Positions 53,336 to 61,226 of a stretch of DNA of 63,795 bases are shown here, one piece after another; the stretch's first letter is position 1; each line of letters opens with the position of its first letter. Under the pieces are notes generated by a model that was not told where the DNA came from, did no database searches, and saw nothing but the letters and a program-made list of their open reading frames with translations. Origin of the DNA: Candidatus Thalassospirochaeta sargassi (GTDB lineage Bacteria > Spirochaetota > Spirochaetia > UBA9216); assembly GCA_028532855.1 (NCBI GenBank), contig JAQQAL010000042.1:1-63795 (forward strand). The letters are read 5' to 3'. A program made the position numbers and the translations under genes.

Positions 53336-54329
53336 CGGGCAGTTGTCCTCCAACGGAAACCGGATCAAGCTCAAGCAGCATCTGCAGAAAATCTTCAACC
53401 ATCGTTTTTGACTCAACTGCGGGAATGAATTCAATACCGCTTACAGGAATTGCCATTTTTGCTACAGCAGCTCCAAGAATGCCGATCTCTTCTATAACCT
53501 CGGCAGCAGGTTCAGGATTAGCCATAACCCAGCCTATTGAATTATCAAGTGCAGAAGCGACAGCTTCAGCGGCTTCCGGTCTTTCATTTATAAGGCGTTC
53601 ACTCAATACAAAGGCTGTAAACGGAAAAGGCCTTTCTTTACCACGAATTGACATCAGTTCTTTCTGCGGATCAAGTACAATTTCAGCCGGTGTTTTCATC
53701 TTAGCCATAAGAGCAAATGGCTGCGGAATGAAGGCCGTATCGGCTTTACCGGCAGCCAGCAGCTGTACAATCTGAGGTGGCTGAGCAGTAAAGTTAAGAA
53801 CCACATCCTTTTCTGGATCAATTCCGTGTTCCTTCAGCAGATATCGCAGAAGGTAATCAGGAGTCGCTCCCTTCCCGGTCAGATAGATGGTCTTTCCCTT
53901 TAAATCAGTCCATTCACTTACCGCAGTATCCGACGAAAGCATAAACAGTGAACCAAGCCCGCTTACCGCGGCAAGTTTAAAATCCAGGCCCGTCGAATAC
54001 AGCTTCGCAGCCGTATTAACAGGCAAAAAAGCTGCGTCAATCTCGCCGCTTGTCATCTTGGTTACCGCCTCAAGTGGTGAGCCTAATACAACATACTCGG
54101 CTGTTGTATTAAAACCCGGTTGAAAGTTTTCATCTACCATTTTTGCAACAGCCATTCCCGACGGCCCTTTGAGCGCCGCAATCACGATTTTCAGGTCATC
54201 CTGTTCCACGGGCTGTGCCTGATCAGATCCATCTGCGGACATGCTTTCCTGTGTTCCTCCGGCAAATACGCCGAAACAGAGTACGGTCAAAAGAACTGTT
54301 GTCAGTAAAATAATTTTACCTCTTGTCAT
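53316..54329 (-). CDS. NMT1/SsuA-like substrate-binding protein (system 2)
   Basis: A 337-residue exported binding protein with a signal peptide (residues 1-23, ending VFA before GGTQES). The mature part shows TTAEYVVLGSPLEAVTKMTS, AFLPVNTAAKLYSTGLD and FTAQPPQIVQLLAAGKAD, a two-lobed NMT1-like fold. A TTEQ/GGTQES-like linker of small polar residues follows the signal, common in Spirochaetaceae. No lipobox cysteine is visible. It begins 20 nt after the TM1266-like gene. Substrate unknown. Confidence 0.86.
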   Translation of the reverse strand: MTRGKIILLTTVLLTVLCFGVFAGGTQESMSADGSDQAQPVEQDDLKIVIAALKGPSGMAVAKMVDENFQPGFNTTAEYVVLGSPLEAVTKMTSGEIDAAFLPVNTAAKLYSTGLDFKLAAVSGLGSLFMLSSDTAVSEWTDLKGKTIYLTGKGATPDYLLRYLLKEHGIDPEKDVVLNFTAQPPQIVQLLAAGKADTAFIPQPFALMAKMKTPAEIVLDPQKELMSIRGKERPFPFTAFVLSERLINERPEAAEAVASALDNSIGWVMANPEPAAEVIEEIGILGAAVAKMAIPVSGIEFIPAVESKTMVEDFLQMLLELDPVSVGGQLPDEGFYF

Positions 54330-54348
54330 TTTTTTCCCCTTAAAGTTT

Positions 54349-54609
54349 TCAAATTTTGCTGATTCCGGTTTTTATACTGACCCCCGGGAGTCTTCCCAGC
54401 TTGCCGCTCAGCGCTCCAATCTCATCTGTTGTAGCATGGAGTATTACTGTGATTATAGACAGCGCTCCATCTTCGAGATTAGGTATACCCATACGGCCTG
54501 AGATTAGAGATGAATATTCTGTCAGAATTGATTGGACTGCAGATGCGCTTTTCTCACGATCTTCAATAATGATACCGGCAAAAGCGTATCGACGCATTGA
54601 ATCGTTCAT
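54349..54609 (-). CDS. TM1266-like (iron-only hydrogenase system) putative regulator
   Basis: An 86-residue ACT/NikR-C-like protein. The pattern YAFAGIIIEDREKSASAVQS, ISGRMGIPN, ALSIITVILHATTDEIGALS and KLGRLPGVSIKTGI matches the TM1266 family, found with [FeFe]-hydrogenase and related genes. It lacks a DNA-binding domain and may be a ligand sensor or assembly factor. A good ribosome site (AAGGAG) precedes ATG 54609. It is the first gene of the system 2 ABC operon, so it may sense the imported compound; that is inference. Confidence 0.8.
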   Translation of the reverse strand: MNDSMRRYAFAGIIIEDREKSASAVQSILTEYSSLISGRMGIPNLEDGALSIITVILHATTDEIGALSGKLGRLPGVSIKTGISKI

Positions 54610-54654
54610 ATTTTCTCCTTGGGTCAGTTAAAACCTTCCTTTCAGAACTTTTTC

Positions 54655-54683
54655 AGATTACAGTCGTATAGTTGCGATGTCAA
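54655..54683 (-). promoter_or_regulatory. Promoter of the TM1266-like/ABC system 2 operon
   Basis: On the minus strand, TTGACA (54683-54678) and TAATCT (54660-54655) are separated by 17 bp, about 45 nt before the start codon. Confidence 0.65.
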
Positions 54684-54695
54684 GCTTCTCGCCTG

Positions 54696-55472
54696 CTAAA
54701 TAGATAAATTTTTAATGAATTCATGCATCTTCGAGTCAAGTGAGGAATATATAAAATTCAGAAGACCCGTCCGGCTGTCCTCGGACATAGGCTCGCTGAA
54801 TTTCAAAACATGGATAATCGTTTCGCCGAAACTTCGTTCAAGAATTTTTTCTGCCCGCAGCTCCACTGTTTTACCTTCGAGCGATAACCGGATAGTCAAA
54901 CTTTCCCCTTTTGATATGTCGGCTGTTTGAATAATGCTGCAGGAAAGCCCCGATGAGCTCATGTCATGTGCAATTGCATTATATTCGCCCGCATCACTGG
55001 TAATCTTCATTAGAGCAATCTCTTCACCGCTGCCGCCCAGCCTGACAAAATTTCTGCGTCCTTTACCGTTAAGTTGAATAAAAATTTCATAGAGTTCAGC
55101 TCTCAGAGTTTTATCATCCCCAAGAAACTGTATTGAACGGCTGCAAAACTCAGATTGCGGCTTAATTTTATCATATATAGCGATAGTTTCTGGCCTTGCA
55201 TCGTCGGAAAGCCCCTCTATTTCTGAGGAAATTTCTTCCGGAAGCCATTCCAGCTCGTTATCAACAAGATTAATAACTACGATGCTTGAAGGATAATACT
55301 CAGCAAGCTGTCTGATCTTCTCGTAATCGTAGATGTAGTAGACTGCAAATTGATTTCGAAGTTGTCCGTAAAAAATATTCCTGATTTTTTCATCAGGGTA
55401 CAGGACAAAGATTTTTTTTCCCGTTAACGATTCCATATCTGTAAGATTATGCTCTTTATCTTCACTTTTCAA
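54696..55472 (-). CDS. PilZ-domain protein with receiver-like N-terminus
   Basis: A 258-residue protein. Residues 15-120 look like a degenerate receiver (KKIFVLYPDEKIRNIFY, SSIVVINLVDNELEWLP). The PilZ domain fills about 137-250 with the c-di-GMP motifs RRNFVRL (RxxxR type) and DMSSSGLSC (DxSxxG). This matches known c-di-GMP receptors. It has no operon partner and lies opposite the Mn2+ riboswitch. Target of control unknown. Confidence 0.83.
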   Translation of the reverse strand: MKSEDKEHNLTDMESLTGKKIFVLYPDEKIRNIFYGQLRNQFAVYYIYDYEKIRQLAEYYPSSIVVINLVDNELEWLPEEISSEIEGLSDDARPETIAIYDKIKPQSEFCSRSIQFLGDDKTLRAELYEIFIQLNGKGRRNFVRLGGSGEEIALMKITSDAGEYNAIAHDMSSSGLSCSIIQTADISKGESLTIRLSLEGKTVELRAEKILERSFGETIIHVLKFSEPMSEDSRTGLLNFIYSSLDSKMHEFIKNLSI

Positions 55473-55530
55473 GAGTTTTATTTTTTCACTTGAATATTTC
55501 GGAATCTGCGGTTAATTTAAAAAGGTAAAG

Positions 55531-55696
55531 TAAAGGGGAGTAGCTGACGGCTGCTGTGGTAAATAAATTCCAGTCAGACCGTTTTAATTATTCGTCAGTA
55601 CGGCGCAAGCCCGGGTAATTATATTCTCATTGAAGAAATGCAAGACCTTTATCTGAGTTTATCAATAGAAAAAATTCAGGTAAGGGTCTTTTTTTT
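55531..55696 (+). ncRNA. yybP-ykoY (Mn2+) riboswitch with overlapping terminator
   Basis: The aptamer begins with TAAAGGGGAGTAGC (55531-55544) and ends with GCAAGACCTTTA (55640-55651), the two conserved flanks of the yybP-ykoY family, so that TAAAGG pairs with CCTTTA as P1. The 3' P1 strand also belongs to a hairpin (55642-55656 with 55675-55690) followed by eight T residues. Mn2+ binding should form P1, block the terminator and turn the gene on. The start codon of the CaCA antiporter is 9 nt after the T run. Details of the middle helices were not folded. Confidence 0.88.
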
Positions 55697-55705
55697 GGAG
55701 AAAAA

Positions 55706-56701
55706 ATGGAAGAAATTATTGTGTCTCTGGTTGAGGGACTTCCGATTGTAGTTCTTTTTGTAATTATATTCGCTGTTTTGTACACTCTGGGCAAGGGGGC
55801 CGATCTGCTTGTCGACGAGGCTGTCACCCTGTCGATGAAATGGGGAATACCAAAGGTGCTGATAGGCGCAACGGTTGTCAGCCTCGGCACGACCCTGCCG
55901 GAAGCATCGGTTTCAGTTATGGCTGCTGTCCGCGGCAACCCTGATCTTGCACTCGGTAATGCCGTCGGTTCCATTATCTGCGACACAGGATTAATTGTTG
56001 GTATTGCAGCCCTTATTTCTCCACTTGCGTTAAACAAGAAGCTTGTTAACCGACAGGGCTGGCTGCAGTTCGGCTCAGGTGTACTGCTTGTTCTTTTCTC
56101 AATTCTAGCCGGCGCTTCAATTCCACAGTACGCAGGTTTTACCTTTGTTATTCTGCTTGTCTGCTACATGATAATAACAGTTCGCTGGTCGAAAGATTCA
56201 GATGAACTACCCTCTGAAGAATTGGATCATGCGGATCAAGGACCTATGATAGTTGTATTACTTAAACTTATTATCGGTATCACACTAATTATTGTATCAT
56301 CAAAGATACTCATTCCAACAGTTGAGATTACAGCAATCAGAATAGGAATCCCCGAAAGCATAATTGCTGCTACCCTTGTAGCCTTCGGGACATCCCTCCC
56401 GGAACTCGTTACTGCAATCTCAGCAGCCCGACGCGGTCATGGAGACCTGGCTATAGGCAATATTATTGGTGCGGATATTCTTAATGTTCTTTTCGTTGTC
56501 GGTGCAGCCGCCTCGGTAACCCCGCAGGGACTTCCTATTCCTCCCTACTTCTTCGGACTGCAGTTTCCGGTCATGATTGGAATTCTGCTCACCTTCAGAC
56601 TTATAACCCTATTTGCTAAAACAGAAGTGAAACGATGGCATGGTCTGCTGCTGCTTTCAATGTATATAGGCTACACAGTCTTCAGCTACATCAGCGTATA
56701 G
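55706..56701 (+). CDS. CaCA-family cation antiporter
   Basis: A 331-residue inner-membrane exchanger of the Ca2+:cation antiporter family, about ten segments. The two alpha repeats carry SLGTTLPEASVSVMAAVRGN (near 70) and AFGTSLPELVTAISAARRGH (near 230), each with the ion-binding acidic residue and followed by GNAVGSIICD or GNIIGADILN. The ribosome site GGAG is 5 nt before the ATG. The upstream yybP-ykoY riboswitch suggests that it exports Mn2+, although the family also moves Ca2+. Confidence 0.92.
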   Translation: MEEIIVSLVEGLPIVVLFVIIFAVLYTLGKGADLLVDEAVTLSMKWGIPKVLIGATVVSLGTTLPEASVSVMAAVRGNPDLALGNAVGSIICDTGLIVGIAALISPLALNKKLVNRQGWLQFGSGVLLVLFSILAGASIPQYAGFTFVILLVCYMIITVRWSKDSDELPSEELDHADQGPMIVVLLKLIIGITLIIVSSKILIPTVEITAIRIGIPESIIAATLVAFGTSLPELVTAISAARRGHGDLAIGNIIGADILNVLFVVGAAASVTPQGLPIPPYFFGLQFPVMIGILLTFRLITLFAKTEVKRWHGLLLLSMYIGYTVFSYISV

Positions 56702-56720
56702 TTAAGAGTTACCGGCGGAT

Positions 56721-57145
56721 TTATTCAGCGACAACCATTAATCGGCCGTAGCCGACAATCCACTGTCCGCGAACAGGCAGCTCTCCGCTCCACTCGTCTA
56801 TGACGACCGCCTCATAGTATGAAGATGCGTTTATAAATTTTACAGAATCAGATAATTCAAATGAGTTCTCTGAGAAAATTGTATTAATTGTAACGTCGTT
56901 ACGGTCATGCCCTCTGATACAAAGATTCGCTGTCTGCTTATTGCCTGCTGATAAGCCCAGACAATCAATCCCGAACAATCAAACTCATCCGGTCCGTTAC
57001 CTCCTCAGACATAGGGCATATCGATTACGTCAATCGCACATTCAAGTGCAGACTCTGCATCTTCATCAGTTACCAGGCTCTGAAAAACCTGCTTCGGAAT
57101 AATAGTGCATGACGAAATGAAGATTAAAGTTATTAATATTATCAT
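56721..57145 (-). pseudogene. Disrupted NlpC/P60 lipoprotein gene
   Basis: From ATG 57145 the minus strand encodes a lipoprotein signal (LIFISSC, Cys13), then DMPYV, a TGA, and GGNGPDEFDCSGLIVWAYQQ. The TGA stands where TGG would give the YVWGGNGPDEFDCSGL motif of NlpC/P60 cysteine peptidases. A frameshift follows; a second frame gives a stretch ending VRGQWIVGYGRLMVVAE and TAA at 56721. An active enzyme would cut peptidoglycan peptides. Two lesions support a pseudogene; a sequencing error at either site is possible. Confidence 0.75.
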
Positions 57146-57203
57146 ACCGGCCGTGAACTTAATCACCAGCCGGTAGATTGTTTTTTCAGTAATGATATTC
57201 TGC

Positions 57204-58496
57204 CTATAGAAAAATCTTTAACAGAAAGAGGATGCCTACAATGTAGGAAAGTACTGAAATCTCTTTATACTTTCCGGTGAAAAGTTTCAGCAGAATCCAT
57301 GAAAGCATACCGAACATTATACCTTCTGCAATGCTATACGAAAGCGGCATGATTATTATAGTCAGGAAGGCTGGAATTGCCTCAGTATAATCTGAAAAAT
57401 CGATATCTTTTACGGGACTCATCATAAACAAGCCGACAAGAACCAACGCAGGAGCAGTTGCCGCGCCCGGCACCATCAAAAAAAGCGGAGAGAGAAAAAG
57501 TGCTACTATAAAAAGTGCAGCAGTCGTTACCGCCGTAAGACCTGTCCGACCTCCCTCTGCAACACCGGAGGCACTTTCAACATAGGTTGTAACTGTACTT
57601 GTACCCATTATTGCACCGAAAGCGGTTCCGATTGCGTCAGCAAACAGAGCCTGCTTTACACGGGGAATTTTTCCGTCCCTGTCGATAAGTCCGGCCTTGG
57701 TAGATACGCCTATCAGGGTTCCTACAGTATCAAACATGTCAACAAAGAGAAAGGTAAAGAGAATTACAAGCATATCCACACTGAAGATATTTGAGAAATC
57801 AAATTTAAAAAACACCCCGGCAGGAGAAGGCGGCATCCAGCTGCCCGAAGGCATTTGAGTAATTCCCATAGGGATACCGATTATTGTCGTAAGAACTATA
57901 CCTATAAGAAGGGCTCCGCGAACCTTCAGTGCAAGAAGGATTCCCATTATAAACAGACCAATTATTGCAAGAAGTCCGGAACCGCCGGTAATATTACCGA
58001 TGCTGACCAGAGTTGCATCGTTGTGGATAATCAAACCTGCACCCTGAAGTCCTATAAAGGCAATGAATAGTCCGATACCTACAGAAACAGCCTTTTTCAC
58101 GTTGGCTGGAATACTGTTGATTATTGCTTCACGAATGTTGAATGCAGTCAGAATAATAAATATTATACCTTCAAGGAAAACAGCCGTGAGGGCCATCTGC
58201 CATGAGTATCCCATTCCAAGTACAACACTGAAAGCAAAAAAGGCGTTTAAACCCATCCCCGGAGCGAGGGCGAAAGGAAGTTTTGCCCATAGACCCATTA
58301 CAAGTGTTGCAACCGCTGAGGCAACAGCTGTTGCCGTGAACACTCCGCCAGCATCCATTCCACAGGCAGAGAGAATGCCCGGGTTAACAATGAGTATATA
58401 GGCCATTGTCATAAAGGTTGTAAGCCCTGCAACAATCTCGGTTCTTACGGTTGTTCCATTGGCTTCGAGTTGAAAGAAATCGTTTTTATTCGACAC
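57204..58496 (-). CDS. NCS2-family purine permease (AzgA-like guanine/hypoxanthine type)
   Basis: A 430-residue membrane permease. I choose GTG 58496, 7 nt after AGGAG, giving MSNKNDFFQLE; the frame stays open upstream. NCS2/AzgA signatures include TTFMTMAYILIVNPGIL, LPFALAPGMGLNAFFAF, LFVDMFDTVGTLIGVS and GTSTVTTYVESASGVAEGGR. It takes up purine bases with protons. The guanine-type riboswitch upstream supports guanine or hypoxanthine as substrate. Confidence 0.93.
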   Translation of the reverse strand: MSNKNDFFQLEANGTTVRTEIVAGLTTFMTMAYILIVNPGILSACGMDAGGVFTATAVASAVATLVMGLWAKLPFALAPGMGLNAFFAFSVVLGMGYSWQMALTAVFLEGIIFIILTAFNIREAIINSIPANVKKAVSVGIGLFIAFIGLQGAGLIIHNDATLVSIGNITGGSGLLAIIGLFIMGILLALKVRGALLIGIVLTTIIGIPMGITQMPSGSWMPPSPAGVFFKFDFSNIFSVDMLVILFTFLFVDMFDTVGTLIGVSTKAGLIDRDGKIPRVKQALFADAIGTAFGAIMGTSTVTTYVESASGVAEGGRTGLTAVTTAALFIVALFLSPLFLMVPGAATAPALVLVGLFMMSPVKDIDFSDYTEAIPAFLTIIIMPLSYSIAEGIMFGMLSWILLKLFTGKYKEISVLSYIVGILFLLKIFL

Positions 58497-58569
58497 GATT
58501 TTCTCCTTGTAAATTATTTTCACATCACCCGATTATCAGGAGGATCGGGTCGAGCGAAAATCGCGCCGT

Positions 58570-58647
58570 CCCGATTCATAGTCCGACAATTTACGGTTGT
58601 CGGGTAGAGACTTGCCGGCCTTATTCCGGCTTATATATAAATCGGTG
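58570..58647 (-). ncRNA. Purine riboswitch aptamer, guanine type
   Basis: On the minus strand, CACCGATT (58647-58640) and AATCGG (58575-58570) close P1 around the purine aptamer core: TATATAAGCCGGAATAAGGC, GTCTCTACC, CGACAACCGTAAATTGTCG and GACTATG. The base equivalent to position 74 is C in GACTATG, which fits guanine or hypoxanthine rather than adenine. Downstream ATCGGG and CCCGAT repeats can form competing hairpins before the ribosome site, so the expression platform is present but its logic is not resolved. Confidence 0.88.
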
Positions 58648-58664
58648 ATATATTTTAAAAAGTG

Positions 58665-58693
58665 ATCCTATTCCGAAGATTGTCTTGTGTCAA
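58665..58693 (-). promoter_or_regulatory. Promoter of the purine riboswitch/permease unit
   Basis: On the minus strand, TTGACA (58693-58688) and TAGGAT (58670-58665) are 17 bp apart, about 20 nt before the aptamer. Confidence 0.7.
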
Positions 58694-58710
58694 GCAAAAT
58701 GATGTTTGAG

Positions 58711-59079
58711 TTATTCTGCTTTTGAATTTGCAGTCCAGAACTCAAGCCTGTTTCCCTCGGGATCAAAAAGATAAAAAACCCGCCCTCCCCAGGGATGTTC
58801 TTTTATTTCAGTAGGATTTAATCCTGAACCACAGCAAACCGAGTAGATCTGGTCTAAATCAGTTATTTCAATTGTAATAGTAACTCCTCTGCCGCCGCTG
58901 CTTCTGACAGAAGCTTCAGCCTCATTTGCAATACTGATACGGGCCATGCTGTTCAGTTCAAATTCAACAAACCATTCGTTTCGGAATAACTCCGGTAATT
59001 TCATTCCATTTTTATAGAAATCAACAGTTTCGTTCCAGTTCCTGCAGTAAAGAATTGTATTTACAGATTTATAATCCAT
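58711..59079 (-). CDS. VOC (glyoxalase/bleomycin-resistance) family protein
   Basis: A 122-residue single-domain VOC protein. Start ATG 59079 overlaps the ferredoxin stop (TAATG), so the two are coupled; the upstream open frame is spurious. The fold shows SVNTILYCRNWNETVDFYKN, then GVTITIEITDLDQIYSVC and RVFYLFDPEGNRLEFWTA with a possible metal-binding Glu near the C-terminus. VOC proteins include lyases, dioxygenases and binding proteins; no substrate can be assigned. Confidence 0.82.
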   Translation of the reverse strand: MDYKSVNTILYCRNWNETVDFYKNGMKLPELFRNEWFVEFELNSMARISIANEAEASVRSSGGRGVTITIEITDLDQIYSVCCGSGLNPTEIKEHPWGGRVFYLFDPEGNRLEFWTANSKAE

Positions 59080-59270
59080 TATTCCTCGTGCGAAATAGCA
59101 CCTACCGGGCATGATTCTTCAGCACCTAAGGCACTGCTTTTACTACTATCAGGGACAGGATTTACCTTAACCTGCGCCTTATCTTCAATCATTTCGAAAA
59201 CCTCAGGGCATTCTGCTTCACATACCCCGCAACCAATGCATGCATTCTGATCAACTGTAAATTTCATCAT
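59079..59270 (-). CDS. Single-cluster ferredoxin
   Basis: A 63-residue ferredoxin with ACIGCGVCEAECPEVF (Cys 11, 14, 17 and an extra 21) and SCPVGAI with Cys54, consistent with one [4Fe-4S] cluster. Two adjacent ATGs (59270 and 59267) follow AGGAG; the second has the better spacing. It is the first gene of a short operon with the VOC protein and is divergent from the SLAC1-like gene across a CRP-type palindrome. Confidence 0.88.
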   Translation of the reverse strand: MMKFTVDQNACIGCGVCEAECPEVFEMIEDKAQVKVNPVPDSSKSSALGAEESCPVGAISHEE

Positions 59271-59316
59271 TTTGCTCCTGTAAATTAAGTTGTATTTAAA
59301 AACTAATCAATCTTTC

Positions 59317-59343
59317 ACTATACTTCTGTGATAATTATCACAG
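59317..59343 (-). promoter_or_regulatory. CRP/FNR-type palindrome beside a -10 element
   Basis: CTGTGATAATTATCACAG (59326-59343) is a perfect 18-bp palindrome containing TGTGA-N6-TCACA, the CRP consensus. On the minus strand it is followed by a -10-like TATAGT (59322-59317), so a bound protein would cover the -35/spacer region of the ferredoxin promoter. It could also act on the divergent SLAC1-like gene. Which regulator binds is unknown. Confidence 0.65.
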
Positions 59344-59397
59344 CCTCAAAATAACTTTTTTCCTATATTAGATTATCTTAATATTCATGAGGGTAAT

Positions 59398-60348
59398 ATG
59401 TCTCGACTAAAAAACTTTCCGATCTCATTTTTTTCAGTGATTCTAGGGCTGACAGGGTTTACGCTGGCTACACAAAAAATGGAAACCGTTATGGGTTTTC
59501 CAGCGGCAGTCAGTCCATGGCTTCTCAACTTTGTAATTCTTCTCTACGCCTTATTCCTTGTTCTCTATGCAACAAAACTCATTCGCTTTCCGGGTGAAGT
59601 TAAGCAGGAATTCAATAACCCGGTTAAAATGAGCTTTTTCCCGACAATTTCCGTAAGTTTCCTCCTGCTTGCAAACGCATTTATAGAACATAACAAAAAA
59701 GTTTCATTATTTCTATGGATAACAGGGAGTGCAGGACACTTTGTTTTCACAGTGATCATTCTTACACGATGGTTTCATCATGACAACTTCAAAATTCAGC
59801 AGATGAGTCCTGCATGGTTTATCCCAATAGTCGGGAACATGCTCGTTCCTATTGGAGGCTCTGCACACGGGTTTGTTGAGATATCCTGGTTTTTCTTTTC
59901 AATAGGGGTTATATTCTGGATTCTTCTTCTCTCCGTTTTTCTAAATAGAATTATTTTTCATAATCCCCTGCCGGAGAAACTCATGCCTACATTTTTTATT
60001 ATCATAGCACCACCGGCAATCGGATTCATTTCTTTAGTGAAACTGACCGCAAACATGGGTGCCGCTGAAAAAGTACTCTACTATATAAGCCTGTTTTTCT
60101 TTATATTATTGCTGTTTCAGGTAAATTATTTCAGAAAAATAAAATTCTATCTCTCTTGGTGGGCATACACCTTCCCTATCTCGGCTGTCATTATCTCTAC
60201 AGTTCTTTTATATCATACTGCCGGCCTGACAGCACTGCGTTATTTCATCTGGCCGCTATGGATTATGCTCGGACTCCTGACAGTTTCATTTGCTGTTATA
60301 ACGATAAGAAAAGCAATAAATAAAGAAATTTGCGTACCTGAGGATTGA
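59398..60348 (+). CDS. SLAC1/TehA-like anion channel or C4-dicarboxylate transporter family protein
   Basis: A 316-residue membrane protein with about ten segments. Family features are FSVILGLTGFTLATQKMETV, WFIPIVGNMLVPIGGS in the middle and the final LLTVSFAVITIRKAINKE. TehA and SLAC1 proteins pass anions; tellurite resistance is a historical name. It has GAGGG before the ATG and is divergent from the ferredoxin gene with the CRP-type site between. Confidence 0.83.
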   Translation: MSRLKNFPISFFSVILGLTGFTLATQKMETVMGFPAAVSPWLLNFVILLYALFLVLYATKLIRFPGEVKQEFNNPVKMSFFPTISVSFLLLANAFIEHNKKVSLFLWITGSAGHFVFTVIILTRWFHHDNFKIQQMSPAWFIPIVGNMLVPIGGSAHGFVEISWFFFSIGVIFWILLLSVFLNRIIFHNPLPEKLMPTFFIIIAPPAIGFISLVKLTANMGAAEKVLYYISLFFFILLLFQVNYFRKIKFYLSWWAYTFPISAVIISTVLLYHTAGLTALRYFIWPLWIMLGLLTVSFAVITIRKAINKEICVPED

Positions 60349-60472
60349 TAGGGGAAATAAAATAATTATAAAACATTTCGCGCGCTTTCTGCAATGAAGT
60401 CGCCGGCCAGCTTCTTACCGAACGGTACGGTAAGTTTCAGTTGAGAACGATCATATCTCAACCTTCCGTATA

Positions 60473-60497
60473 GGAGCTGTTTTTTTTAAACAGCTCC
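60473..60497. other. Perfect inverted repeat in a 203-bp intergenic region
   Basis: GGAGCTGTTT (60473-60482) pairs perfectly with AAACAGCTCC (60488-60497) around five T residues. A smaller hairpin, CTTACCG/CGGTAAG (60414-60434), lies upstream. Either may act as a terminator between the convergent neighbours, but the T run is inside the loop, so this is not a standard terminator. Confidence 0.4.
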
Positions 60498-60551
60498 TTG
60501 GCAAGATCCGGCCAGTTATCCTCCATCCCTGCCGCAGCGAGGCGGCCCCTA

Positions 60552-61178
60552 TCACAGATCAACCCTGAACCTCAGCACTGTCTTAAGTCTTTCCGGAGCA
60601 GTTTTTCTGAAATCACTGATATAGATTTCCCTGTGGGTTTTTGAAAGTCTTCGAAGTCCGGATTCGACACAAAAATCTTCCATTCTCAGAAAACTCGCCG
60701 GCTCATCATCATAGGGCCCTATGTGCATCATCTGAACGCATTTCCCTTCACATTCCGTCTTGAATTGTACTTCATCTAGCAGTTTATGCGGTTTCTTCTT
60801 TTTAGTACGCGCAATGACGTCCAGCGCATAGTCGGCAGTCACAAAATCGGGCTGTCTGATCATCAATGTGAATATCAACTCATTCTTATCTATACCTCCG
60901 CCGGATTTTAACCTGCCTTCTTCGGTAAGATCCCAGACCCCTTCGAGCGGATAAACCGTATACTCATAGTAATCAGACGGCGCAAGACCCTGTTTATGAC
61001 TCATTCGCACTGCATATGACAAAGAATATAATATCCCAATATATTCACCGAAAAAATCCTCATTGGGATTACCGCGGCCGCTCACCGTAAAAAAACTGAA
61101 CTCCGGAACTTCAATAAATTCCGGAGTATTCTTCGGCATATATACTAGTTTTTCTTTTTTCTTCCACTCATGCTTCAT
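60552..61178 (-). CDS. GyrI-like small-molecule-binding domain protein
   Basis: A 208-residue cytoplasmic protein of the GyrI-like family. Visible stretches are KLVYMPKNTPEFIEVPEFSF at the start, VSGRGNPNEDFFGEYIGILY, VYPLEGVWDL and the late QMMHIGPYDDEPASFLRM. GyrI-like domains bind small molecules or hydrolyse cyclopropanoid compounds; no DNA-binding domain is present, so it is not an AraC-type regulator. It has no operon partner. Confidence 0.85.
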   Translation of the reverse strand: MKHEWKKKEKLVYMPKNTPEFIEVPEFSFFTVSGRGNPNEDFFGEYIGILYSLSYAVRMSHKQGLAPSDYYEYTVYPLEGVWDLTEEGRLKSGGGIDKNELIFTLMIRQPDFVTADYALDVIARTKKKKPHKLLDEVQFKTECEGKCVQMMHIGPYDDEPASFLRMEDFCVESGLRRLSKTHREIYISDFRKTAPERLKTVLRFRVDL

Positions 61179-61226
61179 TGTCGCCTCCGTCTAAAAATAT
61201 AATTCATTATATACGACATCTGTATG

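Noticed and set aside
58711-59112. Start of the VOC gene 11 codons upstream (MPGRCYFARGI)
   Set aside because: Those residues are the ferredoxin coding region in another frame; the ATG overlapping the ferredoxin stop is preferred.
60473-60497. Perfect hairpin as a standard terminator for the SLAC1-like gene
   Set aside because: The T residues are in the loop rather than after the stem, and the repeat is 125 nt downstream of the stop; kept only as an inverted repeat.
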